A stretch of 64,000 nt of DNA from Lunularia cruciata (Eukaryota; Streptophyta; Marchantiopsida; Lunulariales; Lunulariaceae). Position 1 is the first letter of the stretch; every line of letters begins with the position of its first letter. A program made the translations under genes and the position numbers. The notes under the pieces are model-generated. The model was not told where the DNA came from. It did no database searches and saw only the letters and a list, made by a program, of their open reading frames with translations. The stretch spans positions 24,056,001 to 24,120,000 of the forward strand of contig OX419760.1 of assembly GCA_948567375.1 (NCBI GenBank), read 5' to 3'. Shown piece by piece: positions 12,491-24,719 of the stretch.

Positions 12491-14908
12491 ATGGGTGAAC
12501 CAAACCTAAGCAAAACCTCATCGTTGTAGAGAAAGTAGCTAGTGCTGGTTTAAATGCCGTAATGCACAGTCGAGCTAGGATCCAAGAGTTTGCACTCTTG
12601 CCGGAGCAAGAGCAAAGATGTGCTTTAGTAGCTTGAGGAATGGACGAGTCAACTAAAAGAAAATGTAGCGTATGCTCACACTCTCGCTCCATTAAGGAAG
12701 ATTGTAAACCTCTAGTCCAATCTGATGATATTTAAGCAGAAGATGGAAAGTCCTCTCGTGCCCGTGGGGATAGACTATTTTTCATCAATAACATTTGGAG
12801 AGAAAAGGATCCATCCAACTCTATCATATAAGTCTCCAAAATTGACCTATCAACAACCACAAAACAAGAGGAAAGTAGGGGTTCCGAGAGAGGCCTAACT
12901 ACCTAAAAATGCTATAGGTGTCATCTCCTCCATAGATAGCAAGCCAACCCCTCCACATGAGATCAGTAGAGCTGTCTGTCTACGTGTAAAATCCCCTATC
13001 ACACACTCAAATGTCATTGGTCCAATAATATCACCAAAGACTCACATAATCCTCATATCAAAGGCTCTCAAATGTGATAGGAAGGACAAGGAGGAGGAAC
13101 TATGAGGAGGAGGTAAGTTGGTCGACAAACAATACTAGAGAAGAGTATACCAAATGCCACCTATGGATCTCCTAGTAATGGAAGGTCATCCACATGGAGA
13201 ACATCCTCTGCAAGAGCAATGCCTAAGAAGTGTGTGGCAAAATCCTCGGATCCTACTAGCACTCCAAAAATACATAGTCCATCTATAGATGTGATACACA
13301 CCTTTGAAAGCTCAAGGTGGGGAGGGATACCCAAGTGGTCAAAAGCTTGCCTAATTTGATCTATACTGCCAACGATGTGTGTATCATCTACCAAGGAGAG
13401 ACATACATAACTTGGCATGGCGCCAAAGTAGTAGATAAGATAGCTCTAAAGTGAGCCATGGAAAATAATGGTCCCCTTAAATGATCTCCTTGATGTGTAC
13501 CAACCATTGAATCCAAGACGGTGACTCCCTCTTGTAAACAACCTTGCTGGTAGTAAAGGGAAGCATGAGAGCCATAAAAAGTCTAAAAAAAGGAATAAGA
13601 CTCGCCAAGGATCCACCAACCTCCCTAAGCTCTCTAAAGATGGATGCTCACGAGACCCTATTAAAAACATTCTCAACATCCACTTGTAGGATGACCCACT
13701 CTGGATGGATATCTAGGAGTGCCCTAATGCCTAGAGATATAGCTTCACATCCTCTAGGTGTAGCTACTCCAAATTGATGTGGATTGAGGTGTTATAAAAA
13801 ATGAGAATGGTGTTGAAGGACAATAGTACGGCTGACTAAATGCAAAAAGATCTCTCCAATAGCAATCGGTCTAATGCCTATTATGTCCTTCTCCATTCAC
13901 AAGAAGTTGACTAGCACATAACACCCAACTAATAGACATAAGAATGTCTGCTCTCGCTACTACTGTAGCTACATGAAACAACTTGATAAAAGCACTAGAA
14001 GCAACATCTACTTGAAAGCAATCTCTAAGGTGCTCATATACCATACTTGATAAACCTCATGAGGAAAGGCGAAGGGCTGTGCACAATGCTTTTGAAAAAA
14101 GTGAACTATCAAGACATAAAGGCTACTCAAGCTGATAATTGAAGTCCTCTAGTGGTAATCCCTCTCTTGCCATTGGATGTAGTGAGCATAGGGAAAGATA
14201 GTCTCATCAATTTGACTAGCCATATACAAAGGGTGTAGCGCTCGTGTTGCTCTACTAAACTCTCCCGCTTGACCCAATGTCCTACACCGTCATAATCAAG
14301 TGAACTCTATGGTATCTTGTGGCAAAACTTGTCTCCTAAAACATGCAACCCTAATAGACTCCTTTTGAAGGGCCGCCCAATCCCTCGCTCATAATTGACA
14401 AAATCTAACAAACACCTCTTTATACCCCGCATGTCCCCCTCTAACATAACAAAGACATCATTGAAGGAGTAAGATGAATAAGAACCATGCTAACTCATCC
14501 AAGGGATTATGTGCCAAATGGTCAAGTGGTAGGCAAAAAGCCTATCTAGCCTCATCATGGAGTGTCCGGGGTAGCCTATGGAATAGACTTGGACATGGAA
14601 AACTAGTCTCAAATAACCCCAAAATGCAACCTGCTTGAGAAGCTAACCACTCCCACCACTCAATTGGTATCCTTGGAATAGTCAATAAAGGGATAGATGA
14701 AGTGTGCATAATCCCAAGTGTCACTATTGTTGATGTGGTCGGTCGCCTCACGTGAGCATCCCCAAGTGGTCCAATCATAGTGCTTGTGCATCCTACCCAC
14801 ATGGGTCTTTACCACTTGCAAGGTAAAGCATCGATGACACATTGAGCATGGTGTATCTTGAGTGGCTCTAGGCGGCCTCACATGGGGAAGTGTAGCCATT
14901 GCTAGCAC

Positions 14909-15615
14909 AAGAATAATAATAGGAACACATGATGTTCCTCTTCATATCTCCCCATACTTGCAAAACCACAACCCCTCACATCCCAACTCACATAAGAAAA
15001 TACAATCTCTCCAAACCCTAAAAATTACAAACTCTTATAACTTTCAATTTACATCTCAAATAATTTCAAACTAATTTCCCATGGAATTCAATCATGAAAA
15101 CCAAGAGATTAGAAATGAAAATTTATGAACCATCAATCTCAATATGTAATGATCACTCTAAACCATAAAAAACATAAAAATCCATATAACTTTCTACTCA
15201 GGTTTCCATAGTCTTCAATCTAGGTACCAATCGAACCAAAATTGAAAACAAACAGAATAGACTATTCACTTGAGTGGTGTATGCTAGAGAGCACTCAGAA
15301 AATATGTATCTTTCCTCTCATATCTCTCCCTCTCTCCTCTTGTCTCCACTCTCTCGAACTCCATCCAAACTCCATCCTGATCTTCTATGTGGATCATAAG
15401 GAGGGAGGAATGAGTTGAGCTTTGCATTCTAACATGGTTCTTCTCTACACTTCTTACCTCCTTCCTTGCACTTATTTATCTAGATATGCTTCTTAGTTGC
15501 AGCATTGGATCTTTACCACAAATACTAAAAGTAACATTTATGATAAAACTATAGATTTCACATAGATTTGTTGATTGATTTGTTGATTTGTCAAGGAGTA
15601 GGCAAGAGTGTATCA
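14909..15615. other. LINE 5' flank, no gene seen
   Basis: This stretch lies upstream of the LINE zinc-finger start on the minus strand and may include the LINE 5' UTR. It contains a CT-rich patch (about 15305-15365) and otherwise AT-rich sequence without a convincing ORF. Confidence 0.35.
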
Positions 15616-15617
15616 TA

Positions 15618-15900
15618 TTAAACATAAGGAGTTATAACTCTCACTTTCATACTTTGTAGCATACTTTAGATAACATGTGTATATTGCTCTAGAAAGAGCA
15701 CTAATTAGTGCAATCCATGGGAGAGCAATCACACTAGATGGTGGTCCAATAGTATGTAGAACATATGACTTGTATTCTTGAATATCATAAATGCAATAGG
15801 ATAGATTTCTCATACTAAAACTATTGGGGCTTAGCTCTATTTTGCCTCTTTTTTTTTTGGTTTGATGAGGTGTTTCTCATTGTTCTTGTTATCCATGCAG
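15618..15900 (+). mobile_element. 5'-truncated LINE remnant, opposite strand to its neighbour
   Basis: The segment matches the last part of the intact LINE copy at about 53165-53450: CTCTCACTTTCATACTTTGT, GTGCAATCCATGGGAGAGCA, then ATTGGGGCTTAGCTC. It encodes only fragments of the extreme C-terminus and the 3' tail. It points away from the LINE pseudogene just before it, so it is a separate insertion. Confidence 0.7.
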
Positions 15901-16614
15901 TTGCCTTTTGAGCCATGTATAAGATCAGGTGCTTTTATAAACCATACATAATTGATTGGTATAGAAAACTTGCTCATAGAGATAAGGAAAGGGATCATGA
16001 AAAGATTGTATTGAAAAAACTTATAGCTAAATACAATAATTTCATTATATATGTATTTTATTTATAATTATAAAAAAGTATTATCTAATCTTTTAAAAAA
16101 TAAAAAAAAATAAAAAATTATACGATAAGATATTCTCTGATATTTCATAAAGATCGAGGACTAACACGGGGGATCTCGTCACCAAGGAGCTCTACCTCCT
16201 ATTGCATCAAAAAGTTAACCAATTTCCAAGAACTTATAGAATATACTATATCAAATGTATATATGAAAATGTATCATTTGTGATGTGCTCAATGCGTGTA
16301 CCTTTCCTTGTAATTGACGGAAGTCACCTCGTCTTTGGTCGTGCTTGGCAGACAAGAGTTTCTTGGTAACCTTAAAGCTTTCTTGCCTTTACCGACCTTC
16401 TGTCCTTATTTTCATTTTGGGCAAAGCCTACCACCTCCCGGTTCAGTTTCCTAGTAAATAAATATAATTTTTATCACTTTCTGCATGCTTGGTATGGATT
16501 GAGTTAGCTAACAATAAACTAACTTCAAAACTCTATCTCTAAACTAATTTCAAGACTCTCTCTTTTAACACGACGTTGACATGGTTTCTCATTACATATT
16601 ATTAAACTAATTTT

Positions 16615-16915
16615 GTATATTATTGGGGTTTGGCTTTGTTTTAATTTTTAGGTTTTCTCTTTTTATGGTTCGATGCTGCATCCCGTTCTGCTTGTTATTT
16701 TTGCTCTTAGATTTTTCCTTTTATACTTTGATGCTGTCTTCCTATCCTTCTTGTTATTGTATGCCTGTCACCTTTTCTAATAAACTAATCACACTCTTTC
16801 TAACATTAAATACAAATTAAATTATTACTGCATTATGTTCATTTCATTATATTCTCTATCCGAATATAGCTAGATACTATCATCCCGTCCTTCTTGTTAT
16901 TCTATAAGTGTTACT
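16615..16915 (+). repeat. Degenerate LINE 3'-tail repeats
   Basis: Successive weak copies of the tail motif (ATTGGGGTTTGGC, GATGCTGCATCCCGTTCTGC, GATGCTGTCTTCCTATCC, ATCATCCCGTCCTTCTTG) follow one another. Each resembles GATGGGGTCTTCCCATCCTTCTTGTT. No coding sequence accompanies them. I read them as old tail amplifications, with moderate certainty. Confidence 0.4.
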
Positions 16916-19260
16916 TCTCAATAAACTAATCTCACTATCTCTACATCCAATACAAGTGAAATTATTACCAAATTATGCTAAGTTCATGGTATTCTCCATC
17001 TTACCATGTAAATGTGTATCTTACGAGAGTGTCTCTTCATATTCTCATACCATCTGTATTAACCTTTTCGTAACCTTTTCTACTAATGGTATTGTTAAGG
17101 TATATATTTAGTGATCCCAATTGTATCTTCAGTGAGTTCTCATTGTGATCAAAACCTGCTGCACTTTTTGACCATACCTCTTTTCCTTTTTGAGCTAATC
17201 AACAAATTCCAATATTACATAAGACTGATTCATTGAAGAAATGATGATATTATGTTGTGATCCTTTTTATTGTATTGTATTGTATTGAAATTTTATAAGG
17301 AGAGTGGATGGTGAGCCAGTGAGTGACCGAAGAGCAAGAGAACTAGTGCCCGCTGGTTTCATATAGTTGCCCGCTGGATTACAGTCTATTCTTTACTATC
17401 CATCGTTCCATCGTCAACTATCCATACCTAACATCTAACCTCATACATTCTCCAGCCTAAACATAAATCTACTTTATCCGGCATTCAACAAATGAGTCTA
17501 TTACATCCGTTTCAGATTAAATAGGGGGGATGAGCTACTCGGAATATTCAAATGTCCATTACTCAAACTGAATGTTATTTCACAATCAACCATCAAAGTG
17601 GCATTGCTTCAAGTTTTGCAAATTTCTACGAGTAAATGTCATAATATAGCCATAGCTTCAAGTTTTAGAGAATTCATAGCATGGCCATGGTTTCACAAAG
17701 TTTCCACCACTAAAAGTCTTCGAATCAGAAAATGTATAGTATTGCCTATACGTAGTAAAATACTCTTTTCCATGAGTCTAGTCTAAAGTAGTAGCGAAGA
17801 GGTGCCTTTCGCTACCCGTTCGAATGTGCTGTTTCCCAAATAGTCTGGTCCAAATGGCCTTCTCTATTTTAACATGTATTGCTAGATTTATATCTAATTT
17901 GTATTGTCCATGAAAAATTCAGAATAAGTCTTTCTTGCCTTATTTATATTGAGGATAGAACACAAAAACTTTAAATGCTATATTCAAAATATGCATCCTC
18001 TTATAAAACTCTAAAATTTTGGGGAAGAAAGTACCATTAACCTTTAAGTTGTCATATATGAGGAGAGGATTCACATTTACAAAATTTGTTTATATCTTCC
18101 AATATCATCTGCATTCTGTGAGTACAACATTCATTTTAAGCTTCCACCTCAAGTTGTAAACTCCTTATTCACTCGAGGATTTGAAATGAGGTAGTGAAGG
18201 ATAATTATTTATTTTAGTCCAAGAAGAAAAGGACGAGGAACCTCCAGGATGAAATCGCAATCTATGATCTATTCCATCCTTCTGTAGATGCTTGAAGTAG
18301 GACACCACAATTCAACAGATTGATGCAGCGCTCCATCAATCCGAGCCCAGGTTGTCCAACATAATGATCATGAGTTCATCTCACTGCTTTGGTAAGGAAT
18401 TCTTACGGGCAGAGTTTGTTTATTGGTTGATCTGGGTGGTGCATGTGCAGACAGACAGACGATCCTCGCGATAACTTCTACATATGGTCACGGTATGACT
18501 AATCTCGAGATTCAAACTCTTGACCAGTGAGGCTTTCGAATGGCATTGTGTCACCGTTCGTCTCCCCCATTAAAAGATGGTCATCTCTTGAATTGCAGTT
18601 GTGTTGCAGTTTTGCCTTCGTTGGGGCAGTAGGCAGGCACGAGGAACGTGCCTGCCTACAGGGCTTATATAGTACATACAGTTAGAATTGGCATTTGAAA
18701 GTAACCTCGGGTATTTGATTTGTTATGATATGTTTGCCTGGAATTTATTGCTTTGTGACTCAATTCATGCGACGATATAACCCCCAACGGTGAACTATGT
18801 CTGTTCCGTGCTGCAAGGAATCTCAGATAGTCGTGATATGAAAGCATCTCTGGATCTAGACGATGATCCAGGCGCAATAATTGTCTAAGGTGATTCGAAA
18901 TCAATGCCTCTTTGGTGACTCAAGATTTAAAATTTGAACTTCGAGTAGCGGGCAACACACTGAATCAATTGCTTAAATGTGTGCACTGAGTTTGACTCCT
19001 CACTCATAGTATGCGGTAGGCGAAGTTGTGGATTTCTCTGCATCGAGACACTCTCGTACGTGTCATGTCCCTTTCGATCATAATGGCGGTCCTGTACGGA
19101 GATTTAAAGTCTATTTCAGTTGTTTTACTCTTTCGAGTCCTCATCAAAAGCTTTTCGTTTGAATCTGTGTATCTAATCCGTTCATTTGAAACTTTGGCTT
19201 ACTTCTTTAACACAAGATACTTGGGTTAAAGCGTTCTGAGTGACGCATGTGATGCAAGTT
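16916..19260. other. Intergenic, no gene recognised
   Basis: Short ORFs here show no recognisable domain. The only distinct structure is a perfect hairpin at 18629-18659, listed separately. Confidence 0.45.
18629..18659. repeat. Perfect 13-bp hairpin
   Basis: Arms GTAGGCAGGCACG (18629-18641) and CGTGCCTGCCTAC (18647-18659) are exact reverse complements around the loop AGGAA. No T-tract or neighbouring gene suggests a terminator role in this nuclear context. Confidence 0.9.
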
Positions 19261-19287
19261 TTCAGTTCTCTTTCTCTACGCAGAAAT

Positions 19288-20602
19288 ATGGAATCTGCTA
19301 TCGATGATGTAGAGTCAACTTCGACTGTCGCTCGATGGTGTTCATGACTCGGAGATTGAGACCTTTGAAAATGATCAATTGAGGCAGCTGAAACCGGAAA
19401 TCTTGGGCCTACAAATACACTGCTTCTGGAGTACAAAGCAGATGTGCTATTGACGGATCAAGTTGGGAGTACCTGCTTGCATTTTGCTGTTTGTGGGGAG
19501 GTGCTGAGCGAGTTCACAATGTTGATGATATCCTTCAATCTAACCCGAGAGTTTTGGATATTGTTGACATGGCAGCCTGGGTTTATTAGCCAACAGCGCT
19601 TCTACCGCCTTGCGGCGAGACTGGAAATACGGATATAGTGAATTTGCTCTTGAGGCACAATGCAGATGTGGCCATCTTGGAGGCACCTTCAGGGTGGAGT
19701 TGCTTACACGTAGCAACCTACAGAGGTACGATTGGGATGATGGAAGAGGTTTTGCGACTGCATCCAGAGATCATAGATCTACGAACAAAGTCTATGTTCG
19801 CACAGTATGATAATGTGTCCTTCACTTCACTCATGATCGCTACCGAGGGGGAAGCGAGTGATAAAGTGAGGGTGCTATTAGAACACAAGGCGGATGCTTT
19901 GTTGACTGACGAGAACGGATGGAACTGTTTGCCCCCCCTGCATCGATGAATTACCTGAAAATCATGAAACAGATTCTTCAATACTCATCGGATATTATCG
20001 ACACTATCACCACATCAGGTCTAACAGCTATGATGATTGGGTGCTTGAACGAAGATGTGAAAATTGTGAAGGAACTTTTGGAATACAAGCCAGATGTGTA
20101 TTTAGTATCACAAGACGGATGCAATTGCTTCCATCGTGCTGCTGTTTGCGGTCGAGTGGAAACCTCAAGGGAGATTCTTGAAGTTCACGTTGGAATTCTG
20201 GACACCACAACAACTACAGGACTCACAGCATTGATGATTGCGCTAGAAACGGAGATCTGAGGTGGTGAAACTACTTCTGGATTGGAATGCGGATTTGCTT
20301 ATGTGTCAAACGATGGACGAAACTGCTTCCATCATGCCGCCTTGAATGGCCACATTGCAATCCTGAATGAGATTCTTCGTGCGCACCCCTACATTCTGCA
20401 TGTGGAAACTGCAACAGCTATAATACAGGCTTCGGTGATTGCTACAAATGGACACATGGCTACTGTAAAAATGCTGGAAACGTTTAATAATTTCATCCAG
20501 AGGCATAAAGAGAAAACAGTAGTGGAAATTGAGAAGAAAGTATATATTGCTTTTGGCTGCGGTGAGTTTATATTGCTTTTGGCTGCGGTGTCGAACTCAT
20601 AA
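19288..20602 (+). pseudogene. Ankyrin-repeat protein pseudogene
   Basis: Successive frames encode ankyrin-like repeats: LLLEYKADVLLTDQVGSTCL, VNLLLRHNADVAILE..GWSCLHVA, VRVLLEHKADALLTDENGWN, IVKELLEYKPDVYLV..GCNCFHRAA, VVKLLLDWNADLLM and DGRNCFHHAALNGHIAIL. The repeat is a double unit of roughly 67 residues, with HP.I(L/I)D and GLTA(L/M)MI between LL..(K/N)AD blocks. Frame changes are needed near 19495, at a C7 run near 19930, and near 20255 and 20310. An in-frame TAG falls near 19585. An ATG at 19288 follows an acceptor-like CAG. At least four lesions argue for a pseudogene rather than introns. The function of the parent gene is unknown; such proteins mediate protein-protein contacts. Confidence 0.75.
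20542..20595 (+). repeat. Short tandem duplication at the ankyrin pseudogene end
   Basis: The string ATATTGCTTTTGGCTGCGGTG occurs twice, about 27 bp apart, separated by AGTTT. It adds residues to the last pseudogene frame and looks like a recent replication slip. Confidence 0.75.
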
Positions 20603-23600
20603 TGATGTTCCCTGTCCTTACAATGACGTAAGGATCACGTGAATAATCTCAATTGAAATCGAATAACTACTCCTTTTATCCAAATCTCGTTTGCAGGATG
20701 TGGGAAGAAGCACAAGAGCAAAAAGAATTTAGTGTCGAAAAACCTAACTGAATCTCTTACAAATTGATGCAGTCCACAGTAACTGGATTCTAGGCTGACA
20801 ACTTTCATAACACGGGCATACCATCACTACCGTCGTAACACACCAGGACTACAACCATAAGAGGAGCTCTCTCTTCTCAGTGCTATTCTACATGTGATTT
20901 TGAGATGAGAGTCGAATGGCAACCGTTGATCAAATTACTTGTTGGTTATGTGAGGAAGCAAAACATGAACTCTGTCAAAACACTGAACATCCCATCCCGT
21001 CCCGAACAATCTTTGTTTCTTCTGCTGTTCCTGAGGAATAGTGAGACTCTTCAAGAGAGAGATTGAGGTCGAGAAAGCCTGTTGTACAGATCGGAACTTG
21101 AATTAGATAGAAATATGTCTTTTTTATTTGATCAACCAAGTTTTACATTGTTCGTCCCACATGCAACCACCTGCCATAGGCCAACTAAGATGATTAAAAT
21201 CTACACAATGAATTAGTGCAATCAAGAAGCGATATATCGATCGTACCCTCTGGGCCCAACAAGCCATCATGTGGAAACATTCTTTGGAATACCTTGCTTT
21301 CAATCGTTATATCTGATTAATAGTACCATTGTGAACTATTGCGGGCATGTCACGGCTGTAGCGATGGCATTCCGGCACGAATTAGTATGAAAGGACTGTG
21401 GGATGGGCTCCTTTGTGCGACTATAAGGTGCGCATGTACAATTTCAGTTCTCTTGCAGCTCCTCACGGGCTGTACTCTTGAAGATTTTCGGGAAGAAATT
21501 CTGGAAACGCTTAAATCGTCAGCAAAACCGCAGCAACAGCGAATAGATTGAAGAAGCAGATCTCTTGATATACCAGAAATTGCCCTCTCAGATTTACTCT
21601 GCATCAAAGTAGTCATAACACTTTTTGTCTTAGGTGCTTGCTACTCATTCTAACATAGGTACCTCTATGTTCACGTTATTAAGATACCACTAATACACCG
21701 AGTCATTTAGACTATAGCTCACTGATTCAAATTTCTTGTAAAGAGAGCTTCGACGTTTACTTGCCATGGATTCCTCACGACGTATCTTCTTCGTCTGCTT
21801 ATCTATCTCTTGATAGTATCAACCAGACAATTGGAGTATCTTGTAAACTCTGCATCCTTTAAACGATAAGCATCCTGCAAAGTGTAGTATGCGGATATTC
21901 GTTGCGTGAGATGGGTTTGCAACGATTACCAGATCGTAGCGATTCACTAATCATGTGCTGGCATCAGTGGATATCAGTGGAGTTACAGGCCTAATTGATG
22001 AAGGCCTAACATGAGGATTCTATGAAGTTGGAAGCATTGATCCTAAAAGAAGCCTTTACCGTAACGACGCATGCAGAGAGAGCGACGAAGCCACGACAGA
22101 AGGCTGTATTATCACCACCTTTAGTGATGCTGATCTCTCTGCAGGATATGCAGCTCCTGTCTACACAATTTGGAAGCACGCCCTGGAAGAATTGACACTC
22201 TTTGCTGCGTTCGCCTTGAAACACCAGCAAATTACAGGGACTGCTATACTGCCAGCGGGGAATGCACACCAAAATGGAGGCTTACGGTGCCCTTGGAAAC
22301 GTGCCTAAAGTAGGCAACTTCCTGCTCGAGCTGAAGGTCTGGCGGGATCAAAGAATACTCCGGGCAACACTCCTAGAAGGGCATGTATCCTGTTTCTAGA
22401 TAGCCATGACGCTGCTCATGATAGCAGCGCTAAGTTAGTTCTGGACGGTCCCGGTAGTAACGTGACTAGTTGTGGATTTCCAGGAGCCGAAGGATGGTTC
22501 ACGTCACTCAAGTTAGAGGTTTTGTAGAGTGGGTACCAAGTGACTATCTTAAGAGGTGTACTACTCCATTATCGTAATCACTAAGTCGGTAGAGGTTAAG
22601 TAGGAGGATTTGTGAAGCAGACATGGTGTTGGACTCTCAAAACTGTGATTTTGATTCTCAAAACAATTTGTAAGCGGCCCTTTACATTTCAATGCTGCAT
22701 ACATATTCAGATTGCTTATTCTACACCGGATCGCATCCATGACTCTAGCATGGAGGCACGACGTTCTCCCTCTACTTTGGTATCGTAGAGTGTTCCCACC
22801 TTATTTTCTGGTACACACACACCTGCTGGTGGTTCATATAAGTTTCATGTTTGTAGTGTCTCCTTCTAGTTTCCAAATGTGCGTTGTGAAACAAAACTTT
22901 GTCCCTGTTCCGGTATTAGATCTTCCAACAAACGTCTTTCCTCAGCAATGGTAAAGCTCTTGTAAGTTTCTTTGCAAAATCAACTCGGCACGAGTTTATA
23001 TGCCCTTGCATTAGTACTATCGTTTACGGTGTTCAGGTAGACATTTTCACATCTCCTGCTGATCTCCAAATTCCTACCATGCAGGATGCAGCAACTCCTC
23101 ACGAACATCAAATTGATGGTCCTAACACGAGCACTTCAAACCTCGCTTGCTTCCATCGATGTGGCCACTCGTATCCGGCACAAGGGCTCCGCTAATTTGG
23201 TAGCTTTGAACATCGCTTCCAGTACAAGCCCACCAAAGTAGTGAAGTGGCCATTCCTGCTCACCTGGCAGTAGTAGTATCTAGTCGCAGACGGTCCCTCC
23301 GATCGCATACAAGATCCTGCGCTAAGGAGCTCCCTCGAGTCCTGTGCTTCGCATGACCAGGCGTCAAGCTACCCAGTCCCACCTGTCGCCTTGCATGCCG
23401 TGGTCTAATGTAACCTCACGCTAACGTAAAGCATGCGGACCACCGTTTCTAGCGTCGTCTTTTCCGACCATACAGCTGCTCCTGTCTTAAGGTCAAAACT
23501 AGTGAATCGTGGAAACCTGTCACCATTTGATCCCATTGTAGCGAAATCATACCGACCCTTTGGCTGAAAGTGCACACGCAGCAAATGTGAGTAGTTCTCC

Positions 23601-23820
23601 AATCATTGTTAAGTTTTGGACGTGTTTTATATGTTTCTTAACAGAACTGAAGTTTAATTCTCTGAAGATTTGTTTTTCAGCTGAAAAAGTTTCGACTGAA
23701 GTTTGCTGCTTGAGGATTTAAGGTTTCATTGGGATTGAACTGTACGATATACGGAAGTATAAGTGTTCGCAATGTCGCCAAATGTAGATAGAGAAGGTGG
23801 GGTAGCTTTTCACTCCGAAA
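20603..23820. other. Intergenic, no recognised gene
   Basis: A stretch near 22018-22315 has two overlapping open frames on the plus strand (for example YAAPVYTIWKHALEELTLF) with coding-like composition, but I recognise no family. ORFs at 21339-21551, 22712-22954 and 23405-23602 (minus) likewise have no visible domain. Old gene remnants are possible. Confidence 0.35.
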
Positions 23821-23824
23821 GAGA

Positions 23825-24640
23825 GGAAATGTCGACGTCATAGAACACAAGAGGGACGGGAAGACCCCATCAAGCCGCACAAGGGAGAGATAAAAGAGGG
23901 GGGCTAGGTCTCAACAATTTCGATATGAAAAATTTGCCCTACCACATCTAAGACATTGGTGCTATGCAAGTAGTAGGGTCTACAAACAACGAGAGCATAT
24001 GAAGAAGAATCACTTAGAGTGATTGCTCTCTCCTATGGATTGTACCAACCAATGCTCTTTGTAGAACAATGGGTCTAGACACATTGTCTAAAGTATACTA
24101 CACACTATGAGAGTGAGAGTGGTACCCCTGGCATCTAACATGATAAACTCTTGACAAATAAGTCTAACGCCATGTCCATCGCTCCATATAACTCCAAAGC
24201 TAGAGGAACAAAGTGGTGACCTCACTGCATACCCCTAAACTTGGAGACCTTGCATGCTGTAGCACCACTCGCCGGCCATCCAAGAGGATGAATAATCACT
24301 CCCTCCAAAACTACATCATTCGTAAGGTTTGTACCCACAACATCCGCCATTGTCACCGGATCATCTCGGACCAAGTATAAGTCTACTCTAACACGTATCG
24401 TCTACCAAGAATATGAATGCTCCAACCAAACAAGATATTCAATCTCTCATACCATAGCAAACACTATATCCCTGATGGCATCATGGATAGCTATCCTCTG
24501 TCCTCCAAAAGGACACCGTGTCATATGGACTGCTGCTGCATCTAGTGTAAAACCATACCCACGAGTGAGTAATGAAGATGCAGATGGGTGAACCAAACCG
24601 AGGCAGAACCTCATCGCCATAAAGAGAAAGGTTTTGTACC
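23825..24640 (-). pseudogene. 5'-truncated LINE copy, endonuclease end
   Basis: The reverse strand matches the 3' kilobase of the LINE: the GATGAGGTT..GGTTTGGTTCACCCATCTGC block near 24620, the finger region (CACTCGTGGGTATGG), the endonuclease segment (GACTTATACTTGGTCCGAGA), then the tail ending with CTTGATGGGGTCTTCCCGTC near 23850. Several in-frame stops mean it is not coding. The 5' truncation near 24635 is typical of target-primed insertion. Confidence 0.8.
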
Positions 24641-24719
24641 ATGTACAACAATGTAGATTTCATGTTTATGTTGGAAGGGAGTTGTATAGCGGTTGTTTCA
24701 ACCACACTATTGTTATACG

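Larger units (their letters stand above)
10665..14908 (-). pseudogene. R2-like LINE (zinc finger, RT, restriction-like endonuclease), degenerate
   Basis: Read on the minus strand, the order is as follows. An N-terminal C2H2 finger (about 14830-14870) reads CSMCHRCF..VKTHVGRMH. RT motifs follow: GIRPIAIGE near 13870, LQVDVENVFNRVS near 13650, GTHQGDHL..GPLF near 13480 and LVDDTHIVG near 13380. A spacer holds SWILARLCITAF..RFCLGLVHP (12486-12692), then comes a CxC..H finger near 11570. Last is a restriction-like endonuclease region (11049-11480) with NLYLV..DQVIITDVGVTDP and K..KY. This order (finger, RT, CCHC, PD-(D/E)xK-type endonuclease) is that of R2-type non-LTR elements. Stops and frameshifts are many, and a solo LTR interrupts the element at 11605-12490. 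The N-terminal extent and the original 5' end are uncertain. Confidence 0.8.
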
